Assembly: GCA_958450325.1 (NCBI GenBank)
Contig: OY288243.1
Location: 33,904,678 to 33,968,677, forward strand
DNA from: Agrostemma githago
Lineage: Eukaryota > Streptophyta > Magnoliopsida > Caryophyllales > Caryophyllaceae
DNA length: 64,000 bases
Reading direction: 5' to 3'
Of this stretch, positions 22,112-31,593 are shown in pieces; position 1 is the first letter of the stretch, and the number at the start of each line of letters is the position of its first letter. A program made the translations under genes and the position numbers. The notes beneath the pieces are model-generated. The model was given only the letters and a program-made list of their open reading frames with translations, ran no database searches and had not been told where the DNA came from.

Positions 22112-22177
22112 TGATGTGAGTTAGAATGAACTTTGAACAAGTTATTTGAGGATTGATAGTAAATTGAAATAACGAAA
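22112..22177 (-). repeat. D element LTR 2 in segment A, truncated to 66 bp
   Basis: Only the U5 end remains. It has the GAGG variant at 22149, matching LTR 2 of the partner array, so the array already had more than two LTRs before the large duplication. It breaks off exactly where the hairpin arm begins. Confidence 0.85.
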
Positions 22178-22753
22178 GTCATGGCCAGCAAGATAAGAGA
22201 TTCAAAGAAGAATCACGTAAGCATCCACAAACATGGACAAATTGACAACTCACCAAAATGAGGTTGTTAGTTGCCTATCTCTCTAATCAATCTACTCTCA
22301 CCTAATTAATAATTAAAATTAATTAATTATTTTACCGCAGTTTCAATGCCTTACATTGATTTTTCTTTAGATGGTTTATCCATCTTGAAATTAAAATAGT
22401 TCAAATAATATGTCGCTTGATTAGCTAGATAGAACAATTCTTTTGCTCGCTTTTAGTATTTACTTTATTTAGGAGCATTTTTTTGCAAAAGAATTGTTCT
22501 ATCTAGCTAATCAAGCGACATATTATTTGAACTATTTTAATTTCAAGATGGATAAACCATCTAAAGAAAAATCAATGTAAGGCATTGAAACTGCGGTAAA
22601 ATAATTAATTAATTTTAATTATTAATTAGGTGAGAGTAGATTGATTAGAGAGATAGGCAACTAACAACCTCATTTTGGTGAGTTGTCAATTTGTCCATGT
22701 TTGTGGATGCTTACGTGATTCTTCTTTGAATCTCTTATCTTGCTGGCCATGAC
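22178..22753. repeat. Perfect long inverted repeat (269-bp arms, 38-bp loop)
   Basis: Arms 22178-22446 and 22485-22753 are complementary over their whole 269 bp by eye, around a 38-bp AT-rich loop. The outer ends read GTCATGGCCAGC / GCTGGCCATGAC. The arms do not match any other sequence in the window and code for nothing. No target-site duplication flanks it: ACGAAA on the left, TACTTA on the right. Candidates are a young foldback/MITE-like element, a break-repair foldback duplication, or an assembly foldback. If transcribed it would form a near-perfect dsRNA. Confidence 0.92.
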
Positions 22754-22863
22754 TACTTATTATTGCTAATGTAGCTGGCCTAAGCTTAAGTAGGAGCTAG
22801 TAGACTTTAGATGAGCTCTTTAGAACTTCCTTACTTGGATTGGTAGCTCCTTGATTCGGATCA
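22754..22863 (-). repeat. C-family LTR fragment inserted in pol (U3 end)
   Basis: It matches the U3 start of a C LTR in minus orientation, ending at CTTGATTCGGATCA (sense start TGATCCGAATCAAG). The rest of the LTR is replaced by the hairpin. The pol reading frame resumes at the very next base (22864), so a C-family element once inserted here within the RT coding region. Confidence 0.82.
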
Positions 22864-23787
22864 GATGAGCTTCATGGGGCGGTGGTCTTTTCCAAAATTG
22901 ATCTAAGAAGTGGGTACCATCAAATCAGAATGAGGGAAGGGGATGAATGGAAGACCGCTTTCAAAACCAAACATGGACTCTATGAGTGGACGGTCATGCC
23001 ATTTGGTCTTACCAACGCTCCAAGCACGTTCATGAGGTTAATGAACGAGGTACTTAAGGCCTACTTAGGTCGCTTTATTGTGGTTTACTTGGATGATATC
23101 CTTGTGTATAGCAGGTCTTTGGAAGAACATATGGAGCATTTGAGACTACTATTCACAACACTTCGCAAGCAACAACTTTTTGGGAAGAAGGAGAAGTGTG
23201 CCTTCTTTGTGGAAAGCGTAGTGTTCCTTGGCTACGTAGTGTCCAAAGGAGAAGTGTCAGTTGATCAAACCAAAGTGGAATCCATACGTACTTGGCCAAT
23301 CCCTTCCACCATTACAGAAGTAAGGTCATTTCATGGTTTGGCTTCTTTTTACAGGAGATTCATCAAGGATTTCAGCACTATCACAAGCCCCATCACCGAG
23401 TGCTTGAAAAAAGGCGCATTTGTTTGGACCAAGGCTGCCCAAGAAGCCTTTGAAGCCATTAAAGAGAAGCTATGCTCCGCTCCTATCTTAGCCCTTCCTG
23501 ATTTCTCTCAACCATTTGAGGTGGAATGTGACGCTAGTGGAGTTGGCATTGGTGCTGTTCTTGTACAAAATAAGCGCCCCATTGCCTATTTCTCAGAAAA
23601 ACTCAATGGAGCAAGGCTGAACTATTGCACCTACGACAAGGAGTTCTATGCCATAGTAAGAGCTCTTGATCATTGGAGTCATTACCTTCGTACTAACCAT
23701 TTTATTCTCCATTCAGATCATGAGTCCCTAAAATACATCAATGGCCAACAAAAGTTAAGTCCAAGGCATGCCAAGTGGGTAGAATTC
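22864..23787 (+). pseudogene. C-family pol fragment: reverse transcriptase and RNase H
   Basis: The open frame starts directly at an LTR edge (DELHGAVVFSKIDLRSGYHQ) and holds the RT core with MPFGLTNAPSTF and the catalytic VYLDDILVYS, the RNase H segment with FEVECDASGVGIG, YDKEFYAIVRAL and LHSDHESLKYI, and stops at KWVEF, where a second LTR is inserted. N-terminal RT, protease and gag are absent. The continuation, with the last RNase H Asp and integrase, resumes after the insertion at 27785. The gene is interrupted twice by its own family. I see no frameshift within the fragment. Confidence 0.9.
23783..23787. repeat. Target-site duplication AATTC, left copy
   Basis: AATTC precedes the LTR at 23788 and is repeated at 27785-27789 after the other LTR. 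It falls within the pol codons for Glu-Phe. Confidence 0.9.
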
Positions 23788-24672
23788 TGATGTGAGTTGA
23801 TATGAACTTTGAAACAAGAATGTAAAGATGGATTAGTATTCTGAAATGGAACGTGAATGAGTAGCCAAAACAGAAAGAAAGGATAGTTTTAAGCGTGAAT
23901 GAACCGTAACCAAGGATAGTATGCTAGGTGAAGTAGACCTATACTTCAACAAAGCGGGTGCTAAATCAAACAACGCGATTGAAGTAGCGAGTTTAGAGCT
24001 TGTAACGCGACTCACTCTAGACTTTGTCTTGTAAACTACAAAGACGAAACAAAGAAAGCACACAGCTTAACTTTACTCAGGTTTTTAATTTGCAAATTGG
24101 ATGATCTTTATTCCTTCAAATGGCCGGCTATTTATAGCCTACAAGACCCTTAAAACCGGCTGGTCAAGGGTGACAATAACAAAGCTAAGTCTAATGTGAA
24201 CTAGGAGCTAAATACAAGGTTGGAGCTAATAACAAAGAGATGTGAACTTGGAGCTAATAACTATGCTAAGTGAAGAGTAATCAGCCTTGGTCTTCTTGTG
24301 TGAACATGGAGATGAAAACAAAGCTTGAGTAGGAGTAATGAGGTGCGGCAATGGTGTGAACATGGAGCCAAAAACAAGGCTTAACAAGAGAGCCTTTGAC
24401 CGTGTACACCATGAGAACATGACCAGCTTTAAACCCTTCTTAACTTCAGTCCATTACTCATGCTTGAAAGATTGTGACCCTAAGTTATTGTCTTCATTTA
24501 ACCTTGATTAGTTGCTCCTTTATCCAGCTCAATTTCGAGCTAGCTCCATTATTGACGATGACTTCTTATTATAGCTAAAGTGGTTGGCCTAAGCTTAAGT
24601 AGGAGCTAGTATTCTTTAGTTGAGCTCTTTAGAACTTCCTTACTTGGATTGGTAGCTCCTTGATTCGGATCA
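23788..24672 (-). repeat. 3' LTR of the minus-strand gag-only element (885 bp)
   Basis: In sense it starts TGATCCGAATCAAG at 24672 and ends ACTCACATCA at 23788. It follows the purine tract at 24673-24686. The last 67 bases of the gag ORF lie within it. Confidence 0.92.
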
Positions 24673-26858
24673 TCTCCTCCCCCTTGACAAGGAATTGTCC
24701 TCAATTCTGAAATGTGAACTCTATCAAGGCATAGAAGAAGATCTTCTATTAGAAAGGTGGTTTGAACTCCATACTCATCTGGTAACTTCAGCTTGTAAAC
24801 TCTTTGGATACCCTTGTGTGGAACTTCTGTTTGTGACTTCCACTTGCTCCCTCCTTGGTTTGGGAACTCCTCCATACTTACGTTAGCCAAAGACAAGTCA
24901 TCCCTTATGAAGTACCTCGTACTCTTGTTGTGCTCTTTTCTCGTTATGTACTTAGAATGTCCTGAAGTGCAAAGGAGGTTTCCTTTAAAAGGAAGTCTTA
25001 CCTGCAAAATAAGCTTATCAAAAGTACCAAAGGAGTTAGTCTTGTGCTTGGTAAGCACTTCAGCCTCCATGGAGTAGTAGTCCTTCCAATTCCCAATCCC
25101 ACTTGTGCCTGTATCTAAAGTGGTTGAATGCGTGTGGTTACAAGACAATGTGTTAACCATGCCTTCGACCTTACCCTCTTCATACCTTAAGACTTCAGGA
25201 TCTACACGAGGCATCAAATAAGATGGTATTCCCTTAGAGATAACAATACCTTGTTCCTGTTGCCACTCTTTGAATGGCTTTCCTTCACTGCCACTCTTAA
25301 TCTTAATGGGTTCTTCTTTGGTGGCGTCAAACTCTCCCTTGTCTAGATTATGCACTTCTACAATTTTATTAGCAAACATTGAGAGGCTGGGTTTTCCGAC
25401 TCTATTTGCCAACATATTGCACACACTTTGAGGTGCCATGGGTTTGAGTATGATTTTCTTCCCTTTATCATTCAATTCATACTCATTCCTCCTCCCATGG
25501 TGAACTACGTCCCTATCAAACTGCCAAGGACGGCCTAATAGTACGTGACAAGCATCCATAGGAATCACATCACACAAAACCTCGTCCACATAGGAACCCA
25601 TGGTTAATCCAACCCTAACTTGTTTAGTGACCCTTACTTTGTTCCCGTTGTTTAACCAATGTAATGCATAAGGGTTAGGGTGATTGGTAGTAGCTAGACC
25701 TAGTTTGTCCACCATTTCAGTTGAGGCCACGTTGGTACAACTACCTCCATCGATGATTAGACTACACCACTTATCTTTAACTTGACACTTAGTATGGAAC
25801 AGTTGGTCTCTTTGTTCAGTGTCTTGTTGAATTGGGTTAGTATGTAGAGTTCGTAGTACTAGGAGTGTGTCATAAGCCGGGGGTTCATAAGACTCAATAT
25901 CTTCTTCCTCTTCTTCCTCTCCCTCATTGACATTAAAAACAGCCCCTATACGTTGTTCCTCCTCCCATAACTCATCCCTAACTGTGATTACTTCCCTTAA
26001 GGTTACAACTCTTTTGTTAGGACAAGCGTTTTTGAAGTGACCAAACCCTTGACATTTGAAACAACGTACTTTAGATAGACTAGTTTCAGTGGATGTTTTG
26101 GGTGTAGACTGAGGTGGGGGTGCTGGGTTAGTCTTAACAATAAGAGGTTGATTAGAACTAGTAGGATTGACTCTATTGCTATCATCTGTTCGTGACCAAG
26201 TATGACTCTTACTAGACTCACCCTCATGTCTTCCTTTCCCTTGTGCCTCGATTTTTAGACATAATCCACACAATGTATCAAAATCAGAATAAGGGCACAA
26301 ATCAACCGTATTAGCTATGCTACGATTTAACCCACGCAAGAACCTAGCCATTTTTATTTCTTCATTCTCCTCTACTTCTCCCATTAAAACCAGGTTCTCA
26401 AATTCCTCTATATATTCACTAACACTCATTTTTCCTTGAACAAGATTAGCAATTTTTTTGTATAAGGATAACTTGTGTGTGGTTGGAACATACCTCTTAC
26501 GTAGTTTACGTTTCAAGGACTCCCAAGAAGTGATCTTACCCTTCCCACTTCTGGTGCGTTGTACCTTAAGCCCTTCATACCAAAGGGAAGCTCCCTTGCT
26601 TAGCTTGAGGATGGCGTACTTGCACCTCTCTTCGTCCTCCAAATCCTTGAAGTCAAAGAGCTTCTCTATGTTTCTTTCCCACTCCAAGTAAACTTCAGGA
26701 TCAGTACCACCATTAAACTCAGGGAGTTCATTTACCTTGATTCTGTCCACCGGTTCTCTCCTTGGTTGGAAGCGGGAATTCTTGGGTTGGAAGTTCTCCA
26801 ACGCCTTCTTTAGTTGTTCCAGGAAGGTAGGATCTTCAAAGTTCAACACTCCTGCCAT
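24606..26858 (-). CDS. Gag-protease polyprotein with collapsed pol tail, minus-strand copy
   Basis: 750 residues from ATG at 26858. It has the same layout as the plus-strand copies: capsid region (YLEWERNIEKLFDFKDL, ARFLRGLNRSIANTV), zinc knuckle CFKCQGFGHFKNAC, acidic linker, protease IIDGGSCTNVAS and LLGRPWQFDRDV, then a tail with remnants of pol (DYYSMEAEVLTKHKTNS; DEYGVQTTFLIEDLLL). No RT or integrase core. The tail differs from the 4851 copy by substitutions and small indels yet stays open, so two independent lineages of the same collapsed protein exist here. A start further upstream (26882) would need a non-ATG codon. Confidence 0.88.
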   Translation of the reverse strand: MAGVLNFEDPTFLEQLKKALENFQPKNSRFQPRREPVDRIKVNELPEFNGGTDPEVYLEWERNIEKLFDFKDLEDEERCKYAILKLSKGASLWYEGLKVQRTRSGKGKITSWESLKRKLRKRYVPTTHKLSLYKKIANLVQGKMSVSEYIEEFENLVLMGEVEENEEIKMARFLRGLNRSIANTVDLCPYSDFDTLCGLCLKIEAQGKGRHEGESSKSHTWSRTDDSNRVNPTSSNQPLIVKTNPAPPPQSTPKTSTETSLSKVRCFKCQGFGHFKNACPNKRVVTLREVITVRDELWEEEQRIGAVFNVNEGEEEEEEDIESYEPPAYDTLLVLRTLHTNPIQQDTEQRDQLFHTKCQVKDKWCSLIIDGGSCTNVASTEMVDKLGLATTNHPNPYALHWLNNGNKVRVTKQVRVGLTMGSYVDEVLCDVIPMDACHVLLGRPWQFDRDVVHHGRRNEYELNDKGKKIILKPMAPQSVCNMLANRVGKPSLSMFANKIVEVHNLDKGEFDATKEEPIKIKSGSEGKPFKEWQQEQGIVISKGIPSYLMPRVDPEVLRYEEGKVEGMVNTLSCNHTHSTTLDTGTSGIGNWKDYYSMEAEVLTKHKTNSFGTFDKLILQVRLPFKGNLLCTSGHSKYITRKEHNKSTRYFIRDDLSLANVSMEEFPNQGGSKWKSQTEVPHKGIQRVYKLKLPDEYGVQTTFLIEDLLLCLDRVHISELRTIPCQGGGDDPNQGATNPSKEVLKSSTKEY
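24673..24686 (-). other. Polypurine tract, minus-strand gag-only element
   Basis: In sense CAAGGGGGAGGAGA directly before the LTR start. Confidence 0.82.
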
Positions 26859-26883
26859 GCTTACGTCTAGATGGATGACCAAA

Positions 26884-26895
26884 GCTCTGATACCA
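26884..26895 (-). other. Primer binding site, initiator Met tRNA
   Basis: In sense TGGTATCAGAGC, four bases after the LTR end at 26900. Confidence 0.88.
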
Positions 26896-26899
26896 CTAA

Positions 26900-27784
26900 T
26901 GATGTGAGTTGATATGAACTTTGAAACAAGAATGTAAAGATGGATTAGTATTCTGAAATGGAACGTGAATGAGTAGCCAAAACAGAAAGAAAGGATAGTT
27001 TTAAGCGTGAATGAACCGTAACCAAGGATAGTATGCTAGGTGAAGTAGACCTATACTTCAACAAAGCGGGTGCTAAATCAAACAACGCGATTGAAGTAGC
27101 GAGTTTAGAGCTTGTAACGCGACTCACTCTAGACTTTGTCTTGTAAACTACAAAGACGAAACAAAGAAAGCACACAGCTTAACTTTACTCAGGTTTTTAA
27201 TTTGCAAATTGGATGATCTTTATTCCTTCAAATGGCCGGCTATTTATAGCCTACAAGACCCTTAAAACCGGCTGGTCAAGGGTGACAATAACAAAGCTAA
27301 GTCTAATGTGAACTAGGAGCTAAATACAAGGTTGGAGCTAATAACAAAGAGATGTGAACTTGGAGCTAATAACTATGCTAAGTGAAGAGTAATCAGCCTT
27401 GGTCTTCTTGTGTGAACATGGATATGAAAACAAAGCTTGAGTAGGAGTAATGAGGTGCGGCAATGGTGTGAACATGGAGCCAAAAACAAGGCTTAACAAG
27501 AGAGCCTTTGACCGTGTACACCATGAGAACATGACCAGCTTTAAACCCTTCTTAACTTCAGTCCATTACTCATGCTTGAAAGATTGTGACCCTAAGTTAT
27601 TGTCTTCATTTAACCTTGATTAGTTGCTCCTTTATCCAGCTCAATTTCGAGCTAGCTCCATTATTGACGATGACTTCTTATTATAGCTAAAGTGGTTGGC
27701 CTAAGCTTAAGTAGGAGCTAGTATTCTTTAGTTGAGCTCTTTAGAACTTCCTTACTTGGATTGGTAGCTCCTTGATTCGGATCA
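26900..27784 (-). repeat. 5' LTR of the minus-strand gag-only element (885 bp)
   Basis: It has the same length and nearly the same sequence as 23788-24672. It ends against AATTC (27785-27789). It corresponds to 157-1041 in segment A. Confidence 0.92.
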
Positions 27785-29271
27785 AATTCTTGCAATCCTT
27801 TCATTTCTCTTCAAAGTACAAAGATGGAAAGAGTAACGTAGTAGCTGATGCACTATCCCGCCGCTACACTTTACTATCTACTTTGGATGTGAGGTTGCTC
27901 GGATTTGAGACTCTAAAAGACTACTACAACAATGATGCTGACTTTGGTGAAACCTTCACCAAATGTAAGGAGGGAGCCTTTGATGAATTTGTTTTGCAGG
28001 AAGGATTTCTTTTCAAAGGAAACCGCCTGTGTGTGCCCAAGCATCCCATTAGAGAGCTGCTGGTTAGAGAAGCTCATGGAGGAGGATTAGCGGGTCATTT
28101 TGGCATTACAAGAACTTTGGAGGTCTTAAAGGAACACTTCTTTTGGCCAAAGATGCAAGGAAGTGTCCAGCATGTAGTGAGCAAGTGTGTGACTTGCCAA
28201 TTTGCCAAAAGTTCTTTCAAACCCGGAGTTTACACGCCCTTGCCCACTCCTAACAGACCATGGGAAGATGTATCCATGGATTTCATTGTAGCCCTACCAA
28301 GAACCGCTAGAGGAAAAGATGCTATCATGGTGGTGGTAGATAGGTTTTCAAAGATGGCTCACTTCATTGCTTGCCACAAGACGGATGATGCTAGCAATGT
28401 TGCAGACTTATACTTCAAGGAGGTGGTGCGTCTCCATGGAATACCCAAGTCCATTGTCTCTGATCGTGATTCAAAGTTCCTTAGTTACTTTTGGAACACA
28501 TTATGGAGGAAGGTGGGAACCAAGCTCTTATTTAGCACTTCTCATCATCCACAAACAGATGGACAAACCGAGGTTACCAATCGCACCTTGGGGACGCTAT
28601 TAAGAGGTCTTGTGAGTAAGACTCAAAAGGATTGGGATATCAAACTTGCCCATGCTGAATTTGCCTACAATCGCTCTCCTACTTATGCTACCTCTCATTC
28701 CCCTTTTGAGGCTGTATATGGGATCAATCCTTACATGCCTTTGGACCTGATTCCTCTACCAAAAGATGAGTTAGTTCACAAGGATGCGGAGTCCAAACTA
28801 AAGGCTATGATCAAACTCCACGAGCAAATCCAAGAAAGAATCAAGGAGGTTAATGAAGCATACAAAAGGAAGTCCAACAAGAACAGGAAGCCAAGACTTT
28901 TTCAAGAGGGTGACTTAGTTTGGGTTCACTTGAGAAAGGAGAGGTTTCCAAGCAAAAGAAAGAATAAGTTGATGCCACGAGCTGAAGGACCTTATAAGAT
29001 CATATCAAAGGTAAATGACAATGCTTACAAAGTGGAATTACCGGATGATTATGGAGTCCATGCCACGTTCAATGTAGGGGACCTTTCTCCCTATCTTGAT
29101 GATGATGGCATTTCAGAATTGAGGGCAATTCCTTTTCAAGGGGGAGGAGATGATCCGAATGAAGAGGCTAAGGAGTTCAATGAAGTAACACTAGCTCCTA
29201 TTAGCTCGAGTCAAGCCATATTAGCACCTCCTACCAGCCTAGTAGTATGCCTTCTCCAAGTATTAAGTTAG
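27785..29271 (+). pseudogene. C-family pol, 3' part: RNase H end plus integrase (second copy)
   Basis: Duplicate of 1042-2528 with the same amino-acid reading. Here the upstream half (22864-23787) is visible on the other side of the inserted element, and both halves are in the same phase across the AATTC duplication. This shows that the insertion alone separated them. It contains the integrase zinc domain, the DDE residues (SMDFIV, VSDRDSKF, DGQTEVTNR) and the C-terminal tail that runs 121 bases into the LTR. Confidence 0.88.
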
Positions 29272-29919
29272 CTCACATGGGAGCTGAATAAAGGAGTAAA
29301 GAAGTCAAGGTTGATTATGGGCTGATTGATAACTTCGTATTTAGCTCCATGTTCACATGGTGTGTACACTCAAGCTTTGTTGTTGGCTCCATGTTCACAC
29401 AAGGTTCCACGGCTGGTTACTCTTGGTGAAGCTTTGGTTTTAACTCCCTAGCTTTGGTTGTAGCTCCTTGTTTACATTAGCTTTGTTATTAGCTCCCTAC
29501 TTTGTAATTAGCTCCATATTCACATAGTTTTAGCCTTGTTTTTGTCACCCTAAACCAACCGGTTTAAGGGCTCTTGTAGGCTATATATAGCCGGTCATTT
29601 GAAGGAATAAAGATCATCCAATTTGCAAATTAAAACTTGAGTAAAGCTAAGCTTTCTGTTTCGTCCTTGTAGTTTACAAGACAAAGTCTAGAGTAAGTCG
29701 CGTTACAAGCTCTAAACTCGCTATTTCAATCGAGTGTTTGATCTAGCAACCGCTTTGTTGAAGTATAGGTCTACTTCACCTAGCATACTATCCTTGGTTA
29801 CGGTTTATCCTTCCTCAAAACTATCCTTTCATTCTGTTTTGGTTACTTGTTTACGTTCCATTTCAGAATACTAATCCATCTTTACGTTCTTGTTTCAAAG
29901 TTCATATCAACTCACATCA
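29151..29919 (+). repeat. C-family 3' LTR (769 bp), second copy
   Basis: Copy of 2408-3176 with one base change seen (GGTTACTTG versus GGTCACTTG). TATA palindrome at 29579-29592. Confidence 0.88.
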
Positions 29920-30338
29920 CCGCATGACTAGTCTTAGTCAGAATCTAGTTCATCTTAGGGACTAGGCTAGAATAATAATAATAAATGTCTTGTCTCCTAT
30001 TCCATCGAGTCGAGGGAGGTGCGAGGGGACATGTCCTCCACCTCCCCCAAACAAAATCACGGGCATCTAGCCGGTCTACTATTATCAATAAAACAGTTAT
30101 CTTTTTTTACAAACATGCCTCGACAGTCGCTTAACTTTCTTTCAACAATTTACTTTAAACGCTTAAAAAACTCGACTTTATGCCAATTATCGATAACAAC
30201 TGACTAAAATGCAAGGGCTACCACAAACAGCCCACTCAACTTCACACTAAGAAGGAAATCGGGAATAACAACCTTAAACTCAAGCAGCCACTGACCCAAC
30301 AACAATAAACTTGGAAGCAAACAAACCGCCACCCGACC
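29920..30338. other. Unassigned relic sequence, second copy
   Basis: Copy of 3177-3595; nothing recognisable beyond an AATAATAATAATAA run. Confidence 0.5.
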
Positions 30339-30678
30339 AGACTTACCAACAACGCAGCCAAATACAAAGCTTGTCTAATAGGTCTTAAAACAGCCATATC
30401 TCTAGGAGTCAAAAACCTTATAGTCCACGAAGATTCATCCTTAGTAGTCAACCAAGCCACGGGTAATTGGAAGGTTTATAGCGAAAGCCTAACCCCATAC
30501 AAAACTAAAGTAGAAGCAATGTCTAAGGAATTCACCGAAATTGACTTCATACACATACCCCGCAAAGAGAGCCAATTCGCTGATGCATTATCCAAACTAG
30601 CCTCACTAATAGACATGCCCGATCACCTCTTCTCCATGCCCATCTGTGTAGAAAGAAGCAAACAACCAACCTACATCC
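30339..30678 (+). pseudogene. Tat-type archaeal-like RNase H relic, second copy
   Basis: Copy of 3596-3935, same reading TNNAAKYKACLIGL to FADALSKLAS, with the same missing catalytic Glu. Cut by the LTR at 30679. Confidence 0.75.
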
Positions 30679-31553
30679 TGATCCGAATCAAGAAACTACT
30701 AATCCAAGTAAGGAAGTACTAAAGAGCTCAATGAAAGAATACTAGCTCCTACATAAACATAGTTCAGCTACATTAGTACTAATAAGGAGTCATCTTCAAT
30801 TATGGAGCTAGCTCGAGTTTGAGCTGAATAAAGGAGCAAATAATCAAGGTAAAATGAAGACATTAACATGGGTTCACATTCATTCAAGCATGGGAAGTGT
30901 ACTGAAGTTATGAAGGTGTTTAAAGGCTGATTATGTTCACATGGTATACACGACTAAAAGCTCCTCTATTAGCTTTGTTTTTGGCTCCATGTTCACATAG
31001 TTGCCGCGCCTCATCACTCCTTGCTCAAGCTTTGTTTTCATCTCCATGTTCACAAGGGAACCACGGCTGAATGCTCTCCATCAAGCAATGTTATTAGCTC
31101 CATGTTTACATTACTTTGTAATTAGCTCCTAGCTTTGTTATTAGCTCTTTGTTCACATGAGTTGTAACTTTGTTTTTGTCACCCTTAACCAGCCGGTTTA
31201 AGGGCCCTTTGTAGGCTATAAATAGCCACTTATTTGAGTGAATAAGACATCCAATTTGCATATTAAAACTTGAGTAAAGCTGAGCTTTCTATTTCGTCCT
31301 TGTAGTTTACAAGACAAAGTCTAGAGTGAGTCGCGTTACAAGCTCTAAACTCGCTATTTCAATCGAGTGTTTGATCTAGCAAACCGCTTTGTTGAAGTAT
31401 AGGTCTACTTCACCTAGCATACTATCCTTGGTTACGGTTTATCCTTCCTTAAAACTATCCTTTCTTTCTGTTTTGGTTACTCATTCACGTTCCATTTCAG
31501 AATACTAATCCATCTTTACATTCTTGTTTCAAAGTTCATATCAACTCACATCA
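30679..31553 (+). repeat. 5' LTR of plus-strand gag-only C element, second copy (875 bp)
   Basis: Copy of 3936-4810, TGATCCGAATCAAG to ACTCACATCA, TATA palindrome at 31214-31227. Confidence 0.9.
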
Positions 31554-31557
31554 TTAG

Positions 31558-31569
31558 TGGTATCAGAGC
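31558..31569 (+). other. Primer binding site, initiator Met tRNA
   Basis: TGGTATCAGAGC, copy of 4815-4826. Confidence 0.88.
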
Positions 31570-31593
31570 TTTGGTCATCAAGCAAACGTAAGA

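Larger units (their letters stand above)
1..22177. repeat. Segment A of a ~22.2 kb direct duplication
   Basis: This stretch recurs at 26744-48931 in the same order and orientation. The offset is 26743 up to a T-run at about 17857 (nine T here, eight in the partner), then 26742, until a 12-bp repeat near 21573 gains one copy in the partner. I noticed about three base changes (near 3104, 14834 and 16376) and these two indels. The left edge is the window edge, so the true start lies outside. The right edge is sharp at 22177, in the middle of an LTR, where a hairpin begins. Either a very recent tandem duplication or an unmerged haplotype in the assembly would explain it. Confidence 0.93.
23788..27784 (-). 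mobile_element. Complete gag-only C element, minus strand, very young
   Basis: 3997 bp with two 885-bp LTRs, primer site, purine tract, one intact ORF and an exact 5-bp duplication. I found only one LTR mismatch (GAGATG near 24310 versus GATATG near 27422), so the insertion is recent. It splits a C pol gene in the opposite orientation. It lacks RT, RNase H and integrase and must have been mobilised by another element. Confidence 0.92.

Noticed and set aside
22447..22484. Hairpin loop as a sequencing adapter left between two passes of one molecule
   Set aside because: The 38-bp loop does not resemble the common hairpin adapter as I know it. A foldback read artefact is still possible and is left open in the findings.
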